64,000 nucleotides of DNA from Parazoarcus communis (GCF_003111645.1 NZ_CP022187.1:930001-994000), one strand, 5' to 3'; positions 44,010 to 53,991 are shown, numbered from the stretch's first letter. The notes: generated by a model from the sequence alone, not told the origin. Numbers and translations are program-made.

Positions 44010-46088
44010 ATGTACAGACCGGTCCATCAATCGAACTTTCCTGCCGAGCACTTCATCAACCGCGAACTTTCCCTGCTGCAGTTCCAGCGCAGGGTGCTTG
44101 CCCAGGCCGCGGACGAGACGGTTCCGCTGCTCGAAAGGCTCCGCTTCCTGTGCATCGTATCGAGCAACCTCGACGAGTTTTTCGAGATCCGGGTCTCGGG
44201 CATCAAGGAGCAGATCAGGCTTGGCAGTCATGCCTCGAGCAATGACGGCATCCAGCCAAACGAATTGCTGGCCCGGGTCAGCACCGAAGTGCATCAGATC
44301 ATAGCCAACCAGTACCTGATGCTCAACGAAGAGATCCTGCCTGCGCTTGCAGCCGAGGGCATCGTCTTCCTGCGCCGCAGCCTCTGGAATGACGAGCAGC
44401 GGGCCTGGATCAGGGACTACTTCAATCGTGAAGTCATGCCGGTTCTCACGCCCATCGGACTGGACCCGGCCCACCCCTTCCCGCGTGTGCTCAACAAGAG
44501 TCTGAACTTTGCCGTCGAGCTCGAAGGGCGTGACGCCTTCGGCCGCGACTCGGGGGCAGCAATCGTGCAGGCGCCGCGCGCCCTGCCCCGTGTCATCCGC
44601 CTGCCGAACGAGATCAGCGATCAGCCCTACACTTTCGTGTTCCTGTCGTCCGTCCTGCATGCGCATGTAGGGCAGTTGTTCAGCGGCATGAACGTACTCG
44701 GCTGCTACCAGTTCCGCGTTACCCGCAACTCCGATCTTTTCGTGGACGAGGAAGAGGTCAAGGACTTGCGCACGTCGCTCAAGGGCGAACTGCAACAGCG
44801 CCATTTCGGTGACGCGGTCCGGCTGGAAGTTGCCGACAACTGCTCGGAAGAGATGGCGGACTTCCTCCTGCAACACTTCCGCCTTGGCCGCGCCGACCTC
44901 TACCGCACGCCCGGCATCGTCAATCTGGTCAGGCTGATGCAGGTTCCGGACTGGGTCGAACGCGCCGACCTGAAGTACGGCAACTTCCAGCCCGGACTGC
45001 CCAAGCCAATCGACATCAGGCGCGACATCTTTGCTGCAATCCGCAGCCAGGACATCCTGCTGCATCACCCGTTCCAGAGCTTCGAGCCGGTGATCGACCT
45101 GCTGCGCGCTGCAGCGGACGACCCTCAGGTTGTCGCGATCAAGATGACGATCTACCGCACCGGCACCGATTCGGTGCTGATGGAACTGCTTTCGCGTGCT
45201 GCCCAGAAAGGCAAGGAAGTCACCGTTGTCCTGGAACTGATGGCGCGCTTTGACGAGGAAGCCAACATCACCTGGGCCAACCGCCTTGAAGAAGTCGGCG
45301 CACACGTCGTGTACGGCGTGTTCGGCTACAAGGTGCATGCAAAGCTGCTGATGCTGGTGCGCCGCGAGGAAGACGGATTGCGTCGCTACTGCCACCTCGG
45401 CACGGGCAACTATCACCCCCGTACGACGCGGTTCTACACCGACTTCGGGCTGCTCACGAGCAACCCTGAAATCGGCGAGGACGTGGCCGATGTCTTCAAG
45501 CAGCTCACCGGTCTCGGCAAGGCGACGACGCTATGCCATCTGTGGCAGGCGCCGTTTTCGCTGCAACCCAACGTGGTTACGGCCATCAAGCGCGAGGCGG
45601 CGATCGCGGCCGAAGGACGACGTGGTCGAATCATTGCCAAGATGAACGCACTGCTCGAACCGGAAACCATCGAGGCGCTCTATGAAGCTTCGCAGGCCGG
45701 GGTCGAAGTGGATCTGATCATCCGCGGTCCCTGCGCGCTGCGCCCCGGTGTGCCCGGTCTGTCGGACAACATCCGCGTGCGCTCGGTCGTGGGCCGTTTC
45801 CTCGAGCATCACCGCATCTTCCACTTCCATGCCGACGGTGAGGATCAGATGTATCTGTCGAGTGCCGACTGGATGGATCGAAACTTCTTCCGCCGCATCG
45901 AGATTGCCTTCCCGATTCTCGATCCGCGCATCAAACGCCGGGTCATGAAGGAAGGCCTTCGCCCCTACTTGGGTGACAACAGCCAGTCGTGGGAGATGCA
46001 GTCGGACGGCAGTTACAAGAAGAAGATGCCGCGTGGTACCCGCCGCATGGCGCAGATGATCCTGCTGGGTGAGTTGGCTGCACGCTGA
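44010..46088 (+). CDS. ppk: Polyphosphate kinase 1
   Basis: 692 aa from the ATG at 44010. N-domain and head domain start with INRELSLLQFQRRVLAQA. The catalytic region contains ELMARFDEEANITWANRL and the phosphorylated histidine in GYKVHAKLLML (His443). The second catalytic stretch is CHLGTGNYHPRTTRFYTD. It reversibly makes polyphosphate from ATP. The predicted -10 at 43976-43981 leaves a short leader of about 22 nt. A strong terminator follows at 46123. Confidence 0.96.
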   Translation: MYRPVHQSNFPAEHFINRELSLLQFQRRVLAQAADETVPLLERLRFLCIVSSNLDEFFEIRVSGIKEQIRLGSHASSNDGIQPNELLARVSTEVHQIIANQYLMLNEEILPALAAEGIVFLRRSLWNDEQRAWIRDYFNREVMPVLTPIGLDPAHPFPRVLNKSLNFAVELEGRDAFGRDSGAAIVQAPRALPRVIRLPNEISDQPYTFVFLSSVLHAHVGQLFSGMNVLGCYQFRVTRNSDLFVDEEEVKDLRTSLKGELQQRHFGDAVRLEVADNCSEEMADFLLQHFRLGRADLYRTPGIVNLVRLMQVPDWVERADLKYGNFQPGLPKPIDIRRDIFAAIRSQDILLHHPFQSFEPVIDLLRAAADDPQVVAIKMTIYRTGTDSVLMELLSRAAQKGKEVTVVLELMARFDEEANITWANRLEEVGAHVVYGVFGYKVHAKLLMLVRREEDGLRRYCHLGTGNYHPRTTRFYTDFGLLTSNPEIGEDVADVFKQLTGLGKATTLCHLWQAPFSLQPNVVTAIKREAAIAAEGRRGRIIAKMNALLEPETIEALYEASQAGVEVDLIIRGPCALRPGVPGLSDNIRVRSVVGRFLEHHRIFHFHADGEDQMYLSSADWMDRNFFRRIEIAFPILDPRIKRRVMKEGLRPYLGDNSQSWEMQSDGSYKKKMPRGTRRMAQMILLGELAAR

Positions 46089-46122
46089 GTCGTGCGCTGA
46101 GTCGCGCTCACCATCGACTGAA

Positions 46123-46165
46123 ACTGCCCGGTCTGCAACGCATGCAACCGGGCAGTCCTGTTTTT
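46123..46165 (+). terminator. Intrinsic terminator of ppk
   Basis: ACTGCCCGGT (46123-46132) and ACCGGGCAGT (46147-46156) make a perfect 10-bp stem. The 14-nt loop contains TGCA twice. It is followed by five T (46161-46165). The last bases overlap the relA stop codon. Confidence 0.85.
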
Positions 46166-48365
46166 ACTTGCGCTGGGCGTCGATCACGCCATTCACCTCG
46201 CGAATCAGCGTGATCGCACGCTGCAGCTGGGTGATGCCGCCAACCTCCATGGTGAAGCGCATGAAGGCCGTACCTTTCTTGGTGAGGGTATTGACCGCCG
46301 TCACATTGAGCTTTTCGCGCGACAGCACTTCGGAGATGTCGCGCAACAGCCCCTGGCGATCGCTCGCCTGCACCGCGACATCAACAGGAAACACCGCCTG
46401 ACGGTTGTTGTACGCCTGGTCGCCCCACTCGGCGGCAATGACGCGTTCGGGCTGCTGGCGCGCAAGCAGCTGGAAATCGTGGCAGTCGACACGGTGAATG
46501 GAAATGCCGCGCCCGCGGGTCACGAAACCTTCGATCGCATCGGGCGGTGCGGGTTTGCAGCAGCGCGACAGGGAGGTCAGCAGCTTTCCAACACCGACAA
46601 TCAGGATCTTGTCGGAGTTGTCGCCCGTGCGACTGCGTCCGACCACCATTTCAGGCTCTTCGTGCGCCTCAGCCGGTGCATCGGCTTCCCGCAGGGCCAT
46701 CTGAACCGCACGCGGTCCAACCTCGCCGCGTCCGGCAGCAACGTAGAGCGCATCGGCGTTCTTGAACCCGAGGCGGTCCGCGAGGCCTTCGATATTGGCC
46801 TGGGAGTGACCATCGCGCTGCATCTCGCGCGCCACGAAACTCCGCCCCCGAATCAGCAGTTCTTCTTCGTCCTGTGCACTGAAATACTGCTTGATCTTGG
46901 TTTTTGCACGCGATGTGACGACGTAGTGCTGCCGCGGATCGAGCCAGTCGCGGGAGGGCCCCCCCTCCTTCGCGGTCATGATCTCGACCGTCTGACCGTT
47001 CTCGAGCGGTGTGTTCAGCGTGACCAGATGACCGTCGATCTTGGCCCCCCGGCAATGGTGGCCGACGTCGGTGTGCAGGCGGTAGGCGAAGTCGATCGGG
47101 GTGGCGCCGCGGGGCAGGTCGACAACCCGCCCCTGAGGCGTCAGCACGTACAGGGTGTCGTCGAGCGAGGCGCGCTTGAACTGTTCGAGCCATTGCGCAG
47201 AATCCGCCACTTCGTCGCGCCACGACAGCAGATTGCGCAGAAGCGCGATCTTGTCGTCGTAATCGCCGCCGTGGCCGCTGCCTTCCTTGTAGCGCCAGTG
47301 GGCTGCGACGCCAAGCTCGGCGTGCTTGTGCATGTCGTAGGTACGAACCTGCACCTCGAGCGCACGACCGTCACCGGCCAGCACGGCCGTATGCAGCGAC
47401 TGGTAGTTGTTGCCCTTCGGTTTGGTGATGTAGTCGTCGAATTCCTTGCTGATCGGCTGCCAGATCTGATGCACCAGGCCGAGTACGGTGTAGCAGTCGC
47501 GTACCTCTTCCACCAGCACGCGCAGCGCACGGATGTCGTACACCTGCGAGAAATCGAGCCGTTTCGCCCGCATCTTGTTGTAGATGCTGTAGATGTGCTT
47601 GGGCCGGCCGGTGATCTCGGCCTTGATCCCGACCGCGGCGATCTCTGTACGCAAACGCTCAATCGCGTTGTGGATGAACTCTTCACGTTCGGAGCGACGC
47701 TCGTCGAGCATCTTGGCAATGCGTTTGTAGGTCTCAGGCTCGAGAAAGCGGAACGACAGGTCTTCCAGCTCCCACTTGAGTTGCCAGACGCCAAGCCGGT
47801 TGGCCAGCGGCGCATAGATGTCGAGGCTTTCGCGCGCCACATCGACACGGGACTCGCTCGGCGTTTCAGTGAAATACCGCAGCGTCTGGGTGCGCGAGGC
47901 GATGCGCAACAGGACGACACGGATATCCTCGACCATCGCCAGCAGCATCTTGCGCAGCGTTTCGGTCTGTGCGCGAATCTCCGGCCCGGTCGCGCTCGCG
48001 GTCTTGCGCGTGATCACGCGCAAGCCGTTGAGCTTGTGCAAGCCTTCCACCAGACGCGCCACGTGCACACCAAAGCGCGACGCAACCTGCTCGGTCGCGT
48101 CGTCGATGTACTCGCCGACTGCAAACAGCAGCGCAGCAATCCGGGCATCGGCGTCGAGCCTGAGGGACGCGACGATCAGTGCGGTGCCGAGCGCATGCGT
48201 CCACGCAGACTCGCCCGTGCCCAGCACCCTGTCTTCGTAAGCTTCGGCGGCCAGCTCGAGCGCCTGCTCGATGGTCGCCCGCTCAAGCGGCGTCAGCCCT
48301 TCCGCGAGCAGTTCGATTGGTGGCCCTGACGCATCCTGGGCAATAGCGTGTGTAACGAAAACCAT
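46164..48365 (-). CDS. relA: GTP pyrophosphokinase RelA
   Basis: 733 aa from the ATG at 48365. The HD hydrolase motif of bifunctional Rel/SpoT is missing: the stretch reads LLFAVGEYIDD. The synthetase domain has GRPKHIYSIYNKM and the acidic EFDD motif of monofunctional RelA rather than RFKD. TGS and ACT domains follow (TPQGRVVDLPRGATPIDFAY; ISEVLSREKLNVTAV). It makes (p)ppGpp on amino acid starvation. A GTG at 48413 with GGAGG 6 nt upstream could extend the N-terminus by 16 residues. Confidence 0.93.
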   Translation of the reverse strand: MVFVTHAIAQDASGPPIELLAEGLTPLERATIEQALELAAEAYEDRVLGTGESAWTHALGTALIVASLRLDADARIAALLFAVGEYIDDATEQVASRFGVHVARLVEGLHKLNGLRVITRKTASATGPEIRAQTETLRKMLLAMVEDIRVVLLRIASRTQTLRYFTETPSESRVDVARESLDIYAPLANRLGVWQLKWELEDLSFRFLEPETYKRIAKMLDERRSEREEFIHNAIERLRTEIAAVGIKAEITGRPKHIYSIYNKMRAKRLDFSQVYDIRALRVLVEEVRDCYTVLGLVHQIWQPISKEFDDYITKPKGNNYQSLHTAVLAGDGRALEVQVRTYDMHKHAELGVAAHWRYKEGSGHGGDYDDKIALLRNLLSWRDEVADSAQWLEQFKRASLDDTLYVLTPQGRVVDLPRGATPIDFAYRLHTDVGHHCRGAKIDGHLVTLNTPLENGQTVEIMTAKEGGPSRDWLDPRQHYVVTSRAKTKIKQYFSAQDEEELLIRGRSFVAREMQRDGHSQANIEGLADRLGFKNADALYVAAGRGEVGPRAVQMALREADAPAEAHEEPEMVVGRSRTGDNSDKILIVGVGKLLTSLSRCCKPAPPDAIEGFVTRGRGISIHRVDCHDFQLLARQQPERVIAAEWGDQAYNNRQAVFPVDVAVQASDRQGLLRDISEVLSREKLNVTAVNTLTKKGTAFMRFTMEVGGITQLQRAITLIREVNGVIDAQRK

Positions 48366-48469
48366 GCGAGCGATTATCCCATATCGGATGCGGGGCAGTG
48401 CTAACATCCACACGGATTTCCTCCGATGCCCACGGCATCGCTCTACCTGTCACTCAATTCCCGCCCCTC

Positions 48470-51400
48470 ATGCAGCAAACTTCCGAAGCCCGTCCCGCCC
48501 AACGCGCCCGACCGCTGCGATGGCTCGTCCTGCTGTGTATTGTCGCCGCCATCGTCGCCGGCATCATGCTGCTTGCGGAGGAGATGCGCACCTCCGCCCT
48601 GCAGGCGCGCCATCTCAGCAGGATTGCAGCTGAAACCGGTTTCCAGCTGGCGCCGGGTGCAGGCGAACTCCTGCCCGCACCGCCCGGCCCCTACGACAGC
48701 CGCCTTGGATACAACCAGATGCCTGCCTTCGTGCAGCGTCTCAGCAGCAGGGGCTATACCGTCACCCAGCAGGCGCGCGCGAGCGCCCGCCTCGTGGAGC
48801 TGAACGACCTAGGTCTGTTTCCGATCTACCGCGAAAAGAATCAGGGCGGCCTTACCCTGCTCGACTGCCAGGCGAACCCGCTGCACGTGTCACGCTACCC
48901 GGAGCGCACCTACCCGGGCTTCGAGGATGTGCCCCGCATCCTTGTCGACACCTTGCTGTTCATCGAAAACCGCGAACTGCTCGACCCCGGTCGCCCCAAA
49001 CGCAATCCCGCGGTCGAGTGGGACCGCTTCGCACGTGCCGCCTTCGACCAGCTCCTCGGCCTGATCGACGAGGACCGCAGCGCCCCGGGCGGCAGCACGC
49101 TGGCCACACAGATCGAGAAGTATCGCCACTCGCCGGATGGGCGCACCACCTCACGCGAGCAGAAGCTCAAGCAGATGGCCAGTGCGTCCCTGAGGTCCTA
49201 CCTCGAGGGCGAGGACACCCTCACCGCCCGCAGGCGCATCGTCACCGACTACCTCAACACCGTACCGCTTTCGGCAAAGACCGGCTTTGGCGAGGTCAAC
49301 GGCATCGGCGACGGGCTGTGGGCCTGGTACGAAAGAGACTTCGGCGAAGTCAATGCCTTGCTCGAGGCGCAGTCAAACTCTTCGGGCACGCGCAAGATCA
49401 GGTTTCAGGATTCAGGCGATGAGGATCTGCTGAGACAGGCGCTCGCCTACAAGCAGGCCCTGTCCCTGATGATCGCGCAACGCCGTCCGTCCTATTATCT
49501 TGCCGGCAACGCACGGAGCCTCGGCGGTCTTACCGACAGCTACCTGCGCCTACTTACCGAAGCCGGCATCATTCAGCCAGCGCTTCGCGATGCGGCGCTG
49601 GCTGTGCCGCTCAAGCTGCGTGAGGGGCCGGCAGTCCCTCCCCAGACCGCCTTCGTTACCCGCAAGGCGGGCAACGCGCTGCGCACCCATCTGTCCAGCC
49701 AGCTTGGCGTTGCGCGCTTCTACGATCTCGACCGGCTCGATCTCACCGCCGGCAGCACGCTGCACGGTGGCATTCAATCGACGGTGACGAGCCTGTTGCG
49801 CAGCATCAGCGATCCCGCCCAGGCGGAAGCGCTCGGACTGATCGGGCCGCGCATGTTCGCCCCCGGGCAGGACCCTTCGCGCGTCCTGTTCAGCTTCACG
49901 CTTTACGAACGCGTCGGCACGGCCAATCTCCTGCGTGTTCAGACCGACAGCTATGATCAGCCCTTCGACATCAACGAAGGCGCCAAACTCGACCTCGGAT
50001 CGACCGCCAAGCTCAGAACCCTGGTGACCTATCTGGAGATCGTCGCCGAGCTTCACACACTGTACGGCGCGCACAGCCGCGAAACCCTGCGGAGCACCCC
50101 GCGCAGTTCGAACAACCCGCTGCTGAACTGGGCGCTGGACTATCTGGCCTCGACCGACGAACGCAGGCTTCGTCCCATGCTCGATGCCGCCATGCAGCGC
50201 ACCTACTCGGCCAATCCCGGCGAGAGATTCTTTACCGGCGGTGGCCTGCACAGTTTCGATAACTTCAGCCGCGACGATAACAACAAGATCCTGCCGGTGC
50301 AGGTCGCCTTCCGCCACTCGGTCAACCTGGTCTTCATCCGCATGATGCGCGACATCGTGCGCTATACCGTCAGCAACAATCCCGCCGTGGCCGACATCTT
50401 CGAGGATCCCGACGATCCACGCCGCAAGGCCTACCTCACCCGTTTTGCCGACCGCGAGGGCAGGGTTTTCCTGAACGGCTTCTTGCGCAAATATCAGGGC
50501 AAGACCGGCGACGAGGCGCTGACACGCGTACTCGAAGGCATTCGCGTCACGCCGCGGCGACTTGCGGTCATCCTGCGCTCGGTGCGCCCGCAGCTCGATG
50601 CAAAGGCCTTCGCCGAACAGATGCGACAGCATCTCGATGCACCAGCACAGTTGAGCGACGGCGACCTTCGGGACCTTTACTCCCGCTTCGGCCCGGAGCG
50701 CTACTCGCTCCCGGATCGTGGCTACCTCGCGGGCATCCATCCGCTCGAACTGTGGCTGCTCGCCTTCCTTCAGGCCAACCCCGGCGCGACCCACGCACAG
50801 GTCACCGAGGCCAGTCAGGAGCAGCGCATCGAGGTCTACACCTGGCTCTTCCGCACCCGTCACCGCAATGCCCAGGATGTGCGTATCCGCAGCCTGCTCG
50901 AGGTCGAGGCCTTCATCGACATCGCCCGCCGCTGGCGTCGGCTGGGCTACCCCTTCGAAGCCCTCACCCCCTCGTACGCCACGTCGATCGGCAGCTCCGC
51001 CGACCGCCCTGCAGCGCTTGCCGAACTCGTTGGCATCCTGGTGAATGACGGCCTCCGGCTCCCCGTCGTGCGGATCGTGCGACTGCACTTCGCTGCAGAC
51101 ACCCCTTATGAAACCTACATGGAGCGTGCTCCCGGACCCGGCGAACAGGTGCTGCCGCCCGAGGTCGCCCAGGTTGCACGTGAGGCCATGATCGACGTCG
51201 CGACACAGGGCACGGCGCGACGCCTCAGCGGCGCGTTTGTCCGCGACGACGGAAGCCCGCTCGTGGTCGGCGGCAAGACGGGAACCGGGGACCATCGCTA
51301 CGAGGTCTATGGTCCGGGCGGTGTCCTGGTCAGTTCGCGTGTCGTCACCCGTTCGGCGACGCTGATCTTTCTCGCAGGCGACCGTTTCTTCGGCACGCTG

Positions 51401-51577
51401 ACAGCCTTTGCAGCCGAACCCCATGCAGCCGATTACCAGTTCACCAGTTCGCTCGCGGTGCAACTCCTTTCCCGCGGCATTGCGCCACTGCTCAAGCCAC
51501 TGTGGAGCGAAACCGCGACGAGTCACGGGGCGGGCTGCCCGGCACCCCTGTCTCAGGGTGGCAGCAGCCAGGATTGA
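48470..51577 (+). CDS. Unusual class A penicillin-binding protein (GT51 + transpeptidase)
   Basis: 1035 aa. A TM helix lies at about 17-36. The GT51 region (about 155-300) keeps GGSTLATQ (207-214), but motif 1 reads FIENREL (Glu166-Asn167 instead of Glu-Asp) and motif 3 reads QKLKQ (231-235) instead of RKxxE, so the second catalytic Glu is missing. The transpeptidase domain has the SxxK motif STAK (Ser511-Lys514), an SVN and KTGTG from 936. The chain is longer than E. coli PBP1a/1b. No ribosome site precedes the ATG, and there is no accompanying lipoprotein activator. Confidence 0.8.
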   Translation: MQQTSEARPAQRARPLRWLVLLCIVAAIVAGIMLLAEEMRTSALQARHLSRIAAETGFQLAPGAGELLPAPPGPYDSRLGYNQMPAFVQRLSSRGYTVTQQARASARLVELNDLGLFPIYREKNQGGLTLLDCQANPLHVSRYPERTYPGFEDVPRILVDTLLFIENRELLDPGRPKRNPAVEWDRFARAAFDQLLGLIDEDRSAPGGSTLATQIEKYRHSPDGRTTSREQKLKQMASASLRSYLEGEDTLTARRRIVTDYLNTVPLSAKTGFGEVNGIGDGLWAWYERDFGEVNALLEAQSNSSGTRKIRFQDSGDEDLLRQALAYKQALSLMIAQRRPSYYLAGNARSLGGLTDSYLRLLTEAGIIQPALRDAALAVPLKLREGPAVPPQTAFVTRKAGNALRTHLSSQLGVARFYDLDRLDLTAGSTLHGGIQSTVTSLLRSISDPAQAEALGLIGPRMFAPGQDPSRVLFSFTLYERVGTANLLRVQTDSYDQPFDINEGAKLDLGSTAKLRTLVTYLEIVAELHTLYGAHSRETLRSTPRSSNNPLLNWALDYLASTDERRLRPMLDAAMQRTYSANPGERFFTGGGLHSFDNFSRDDNNKILPVQVAFRHSVNLVFIRMMRDIVRYTVSNNPAVADIFEDPDDPRRKAYLTRFADREGRVFLNGFLRKYQGKTGDEALTRVLEGIRVTPRRLAVILRSVRPQLDAKAFAEQMRQHLDAPAQLSDGDLRDLYSRFGPERYSLPDRGYLAGIHPLELWLLAFLQANPGATHAQVTEASQEQRIEVYTWLFRTRHRNAQDVRIRSLLEVEAFIDIARRWRRLGYPFEALTPSYATSIGSSADRPAALAELVGILVNDGLRLPVVRIVRLHFAADTPYETYMERAPGPGEQVLPPEVAQVAREAMIDVATQGTARRLSGAFVRDDGSPLVVGGKTGTGDHRYEVYGPGGVLVSSRVVTRSATLIFLAGDRFFGTLTAFAAEPHAADYQFTSSLAVQLLSRGIAPLLKPLWSETATSHGAGCPAPLSQGGSSQD

Positions 51578-51655
51578 GGCTGCCAGCCGCCTTCCCTGTA
51601 TGGCAGCGGGCGCGGCTGTGCCATCATCCGGCCTCGTCATGATCAAGTGCGCGCA

Positions 51656-52549
51656 ATGAAACGCTTCACCGCCAACCCCTATCTGCTGCTTTCGCTCACC
51701 GCTCTGTTCTGGGCGGGCAACATGGTGCTCGGTCGCGGCATCCGCGGCGACGTCCCTCCGATCGCACTCGCCTTCTGGCGCTGGTCGATTGCCCTGGCCC
51801 TCGTGTTGCCATTCGCCCTGCCCCACCTGCGTGCGCAATGGCCCAGCCTGCGCGCCGCGTGGAAGGAAGTGCTCGTCCTCGGGGTTCTTGGCGTTGGCTG
51901 TTACAACACCTTTGCCTACCTTGCCCTGCAACACACCACCGCGACCAACGCCACCCTGCTCAACTCCTTCATTCCGATCGCCACGATCGCGCTCGCCTTC
52001 GTGCTGCTGGGCAAGCGCCTGCACCGACTCGAGGCCGCTGGCGTCATCGTCTCGCTGGCAGGTGTCACCGTCATCGTGAGCCGTGGCAGCATCGACACCC
52101 TGATCGGGCTCAGTCTCAACACCGGCGACCTGTGGATGCTCGGTGCGGTGCTGGTCTGGGGGCTGTACACCGTCGGCCTCCAGTGGCGCCCGCAAGGCGT
52201 GCACCCGATGCTGATGCTTGCCGCGCTCACCCTTGTCGGCCTCACTGCGCTTGCACCAGTCTATCTTTGGGAACTGAGTACCGGTCGCCACATCGTGCTG
52301 TCCGCGGCATCCCTGACCGGCATCCTTTACACCGGAGTTTTTCCGGGCTTTCTTGGCTATATTTTCTACAACGCCGGCGTGGCCGCCGTCGGCCCCAGCA
52401 GGGCTTCACTCTTCATCCACCTGATGCCGGTGTTCGCTACCATCCTCGCCGCGATTTTCCTGGGTGAGCGGCCATACGCTTACCATTTCATCGGCATTTC
52501 GCTCGTGTTCTCCGGCATCCTGCTGACAACCCGGCGGCCCGCCACCTAG
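51656..52549 (+). CDS. DMT family (EamA) exporter
   Basis: 297 aa with ten TM helices in two EamA repeats. The first repeat has NPYLLLSLTALFWAGNMVLGR, the second GDLWMLGAVLVWGLYTVGLQ. The family exports small metabolites or amino acids; the substrate is not evident. The start is the ATG at 51656; a GTG at 51647 is also open. mtfA follows after 4 nt. Confidence 0.88.
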   Translation: MKRFTANPYLLLSLTALFWAGNMVLGRGIRGDVPPIALAFWRWSIALALVLPFALPHLRAQWPSLRAAWKEVLVLGVLGVGCYNTFAYLALQHTTATNATLLNSFIPIATIALAFVLLGKRLHRLEAAGVIVSLAGVTVIVSRGSIDTLIGLSLNTGDLWMLGAVLVWGLYTVGLQWRPQGVHPMLMLAALTLVGLTALAPVYLWELSTGRHIVLSAASLTGILYTGVFPGFLGYIFYNAGVAAVGPSRASLFIHLMPVFATILAAIFLGERPYAYHFIGISLVFSGILLTTRRPAT

Positions 52550-52553
52550 CGCA

Positions 52554-53348
52554 ATGCTGAAGCGCATCAAAAAATGGTTGGGGCTCGAAATGCCACGACC
52601 CGTGGTCCCCAATGAACTCTGGGACAGGATCGAATCCGGCCTGCCGTTTCTCGCCTTTCTGACAGTTTCAGACCGGCTTCGTCTGCGCGAACTGGCGCTG
52701 GATTTTCTGGCCGACAAGGAGTTCCATGGTGCGCAAGGGCTCGAACTGACCGACGAGATCCTTCTCGGCATCGCCTTGCAGGCAAGTCTGCCTGTACTCA
52801 ATATCGGCCTCGAGGCCTACCACGGCTGGGTGGGCATCATCGTCTATCCGGGTGATTTCGTCATTCCGCGCCACGAGGTCGATGAGGCCGGCGTGGTACA
52901 CAGCTACGACGACGAGGTACTGGGTGAAGCATGGGCTGGTGGTCCGGTGCTGGTGTCCTGGTTCGGAGGGCATCACCCGATTGGTGTTAACGTGGTGATT
53001 CATGAATTCGCGCACAAGCTCGACATGGCAAATGGAGAGGCCGATGGGTTTCCGGCGCTGCCGGCCCGCATGTCGCGCAGGGACTGGGCTGCCGCGTTCA
53101 CGCCAGCCTACGAAAAACTCTGCGCCCAGGTCGATGCAGATGAGATGACCGCGCTCGATCCCTACGCCAGTGAAAACCCCGGAGAGTTCTTTGCCGTCGC
53201 GTCCGAAGCCTTCTTCGAAACGCCAGGTCAGCTGCGCGACGCGTTTCCCGCAGTCTATGATCAATTGAAGTCATACTACGGTCTGGATCCTGCAGCGGGT
53301 GAGGCTGGCCTGAGGGCAGAGCCGGACCCGCACCGCGGCGCGACATGA
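52554..53348 (+). CDS. mtfA: Mlc titration factor A (zinc peptidase M90)
   Basis: 264 aa. The metallopeptidase motif HEFAH is at residues 150-154, the third metal ligand likely in the downstream ENPGEFFAVASEAFFE stretch. MtfA binds Mlc in E. coli and thereby affects ptsG expression; it also has aminopeptidase activity. It is 4 nt after the DMT gene and overlaps the flavodoxin-like gene by 4 nt (ATGA). No Mlc gene is in the window, so its role here may differ. Confidence 0.92.
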   Translation: MLKRIKKWLGLEMPRPVVPNELWDRIESGLPFLAFLTVSDRLRLRELALDFLADKEFHGAQGLELTDEILLGIALQASLPVLNIGLEAYHGWVGIIVYPGDFVIPRHEVDEAGVVHSYDDEVLGEAWAGGPVLVSWFGGHHPIGVNVVIHEFAHKLDMANGEADGFPALPARMSRRDWAAAFTPAYEKLCAQVDADEMTALDPYASENPGEFFAVASEAFFETPGQLRDAFPAVYDQLKSYYGLDPAAGEAGLRAEPDPHRGAT

Positions 53349-53809
53349 GTGCGAAAAAACGTCTGCTGATTGTCTATCACACCCAGTCCGGCAACACCGG
53401 TCGCCTTGCCGATGCCGTGCTGGCCGGCGCACGGCGTGCGGCCGAAACCGAGACGACGATGCTGCGTGCTTTCGATGCCGGCACCGACGATCTGCTTGCA
53501 TGTGACGGCCTGCTGCTGGGAACGCCCGAGAATTTCGGATACATGTCAGGCGCACTCAAGGACTTCTTCGACCGCACCTATTATCCTTGCGAGGGCAAGA
53601 CCACCGGACTGCCCTTTGCAGTCTTCGTCAGCGCAGGTAATGATGGTACCGGCGCGGTGCGCGAGATCGGCCGGATCGCCAACGGATATGGCTGGCGCGC
53701 AATCAACGAGCCACTGATCGTGCGCAAGGAAATCACCGCAGCGGACCTCGAAAATGCCGCAGATCTTGGTGAAGCGATGGCCAACGGATTATCAATGGGT
53801 ATTTTCTGA
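53345..53809 (+). CDS. Flavodoxin-like NAD(P)H oxidoreductase
   Basis: 154 aa. The FMN phosphate loop is VYHTQSGNTGRLADAV near the start, followed by LLLGTPENFGYMSGALKDFFDRTYYP, typical of WrbA/flavodoxin-2 folds. No partner is seen. It is coupled to mtfA. Function beyond FMN-dependent electron transfer cannot be specified. Confidence 0.85.
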   Translation: MSAKKRLLIVYHTQSGNTGRLADAVLAGARRAAETETTMLRAFDAGTDDLLACDGLLLGTPENFGYMSGALKDFFDRTYYPCEGKTTGLPFAVFVSAGNDGTGAVREIGRIANGYGWRAINEPLIVRKEITAADLENAADLGEAMANGLSMGIF

Positions 53810-53991
53810 ACGGCGATATTGCGCAGAAGACGCCATGGCGCGCTTGTGTCAAGGCACTGGCACACAGCACGTTTCAGATTTCCCGAAACGGTAATAATAG
53901 GGCTTGCCAGTCCTGCACCACCCTGTCTAAGCTGGAAGTGCTGTTACCCAACACAGCAACCCGCTTCTCTTTCAGTAACGGAGGGTGTCAC

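Noticed and set aside
43848-45416. Long minus-strand open frame continuous with ppx and antisense to ppk
   Set aside because: The reading comes from GC-rich third positions of ppk; it has no ribosome site or recognisable domain, while ppk on the other strand is a clear family match. ppx starts near 43847.
46479-48329. 616-residue plus-strand frame opposite relA
   Set aside because: Shadow of relA; no recognisable motif and no translation signal.
49550-52291. 913-residue minus-strand frame across the PBP and DMT genes
   Set aside because: Low-complexity shadow composition (Gly, Arg, Gln, His rich) with no domain; both plus-strand genes have catalytic motifs or TM patterns.
53858-53863. TGGCAC as the -24 element of a sigma-54 promoter before the host-attachment family gene
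   Set aside because: The expected TTGC -12 element at the right distance is absent.
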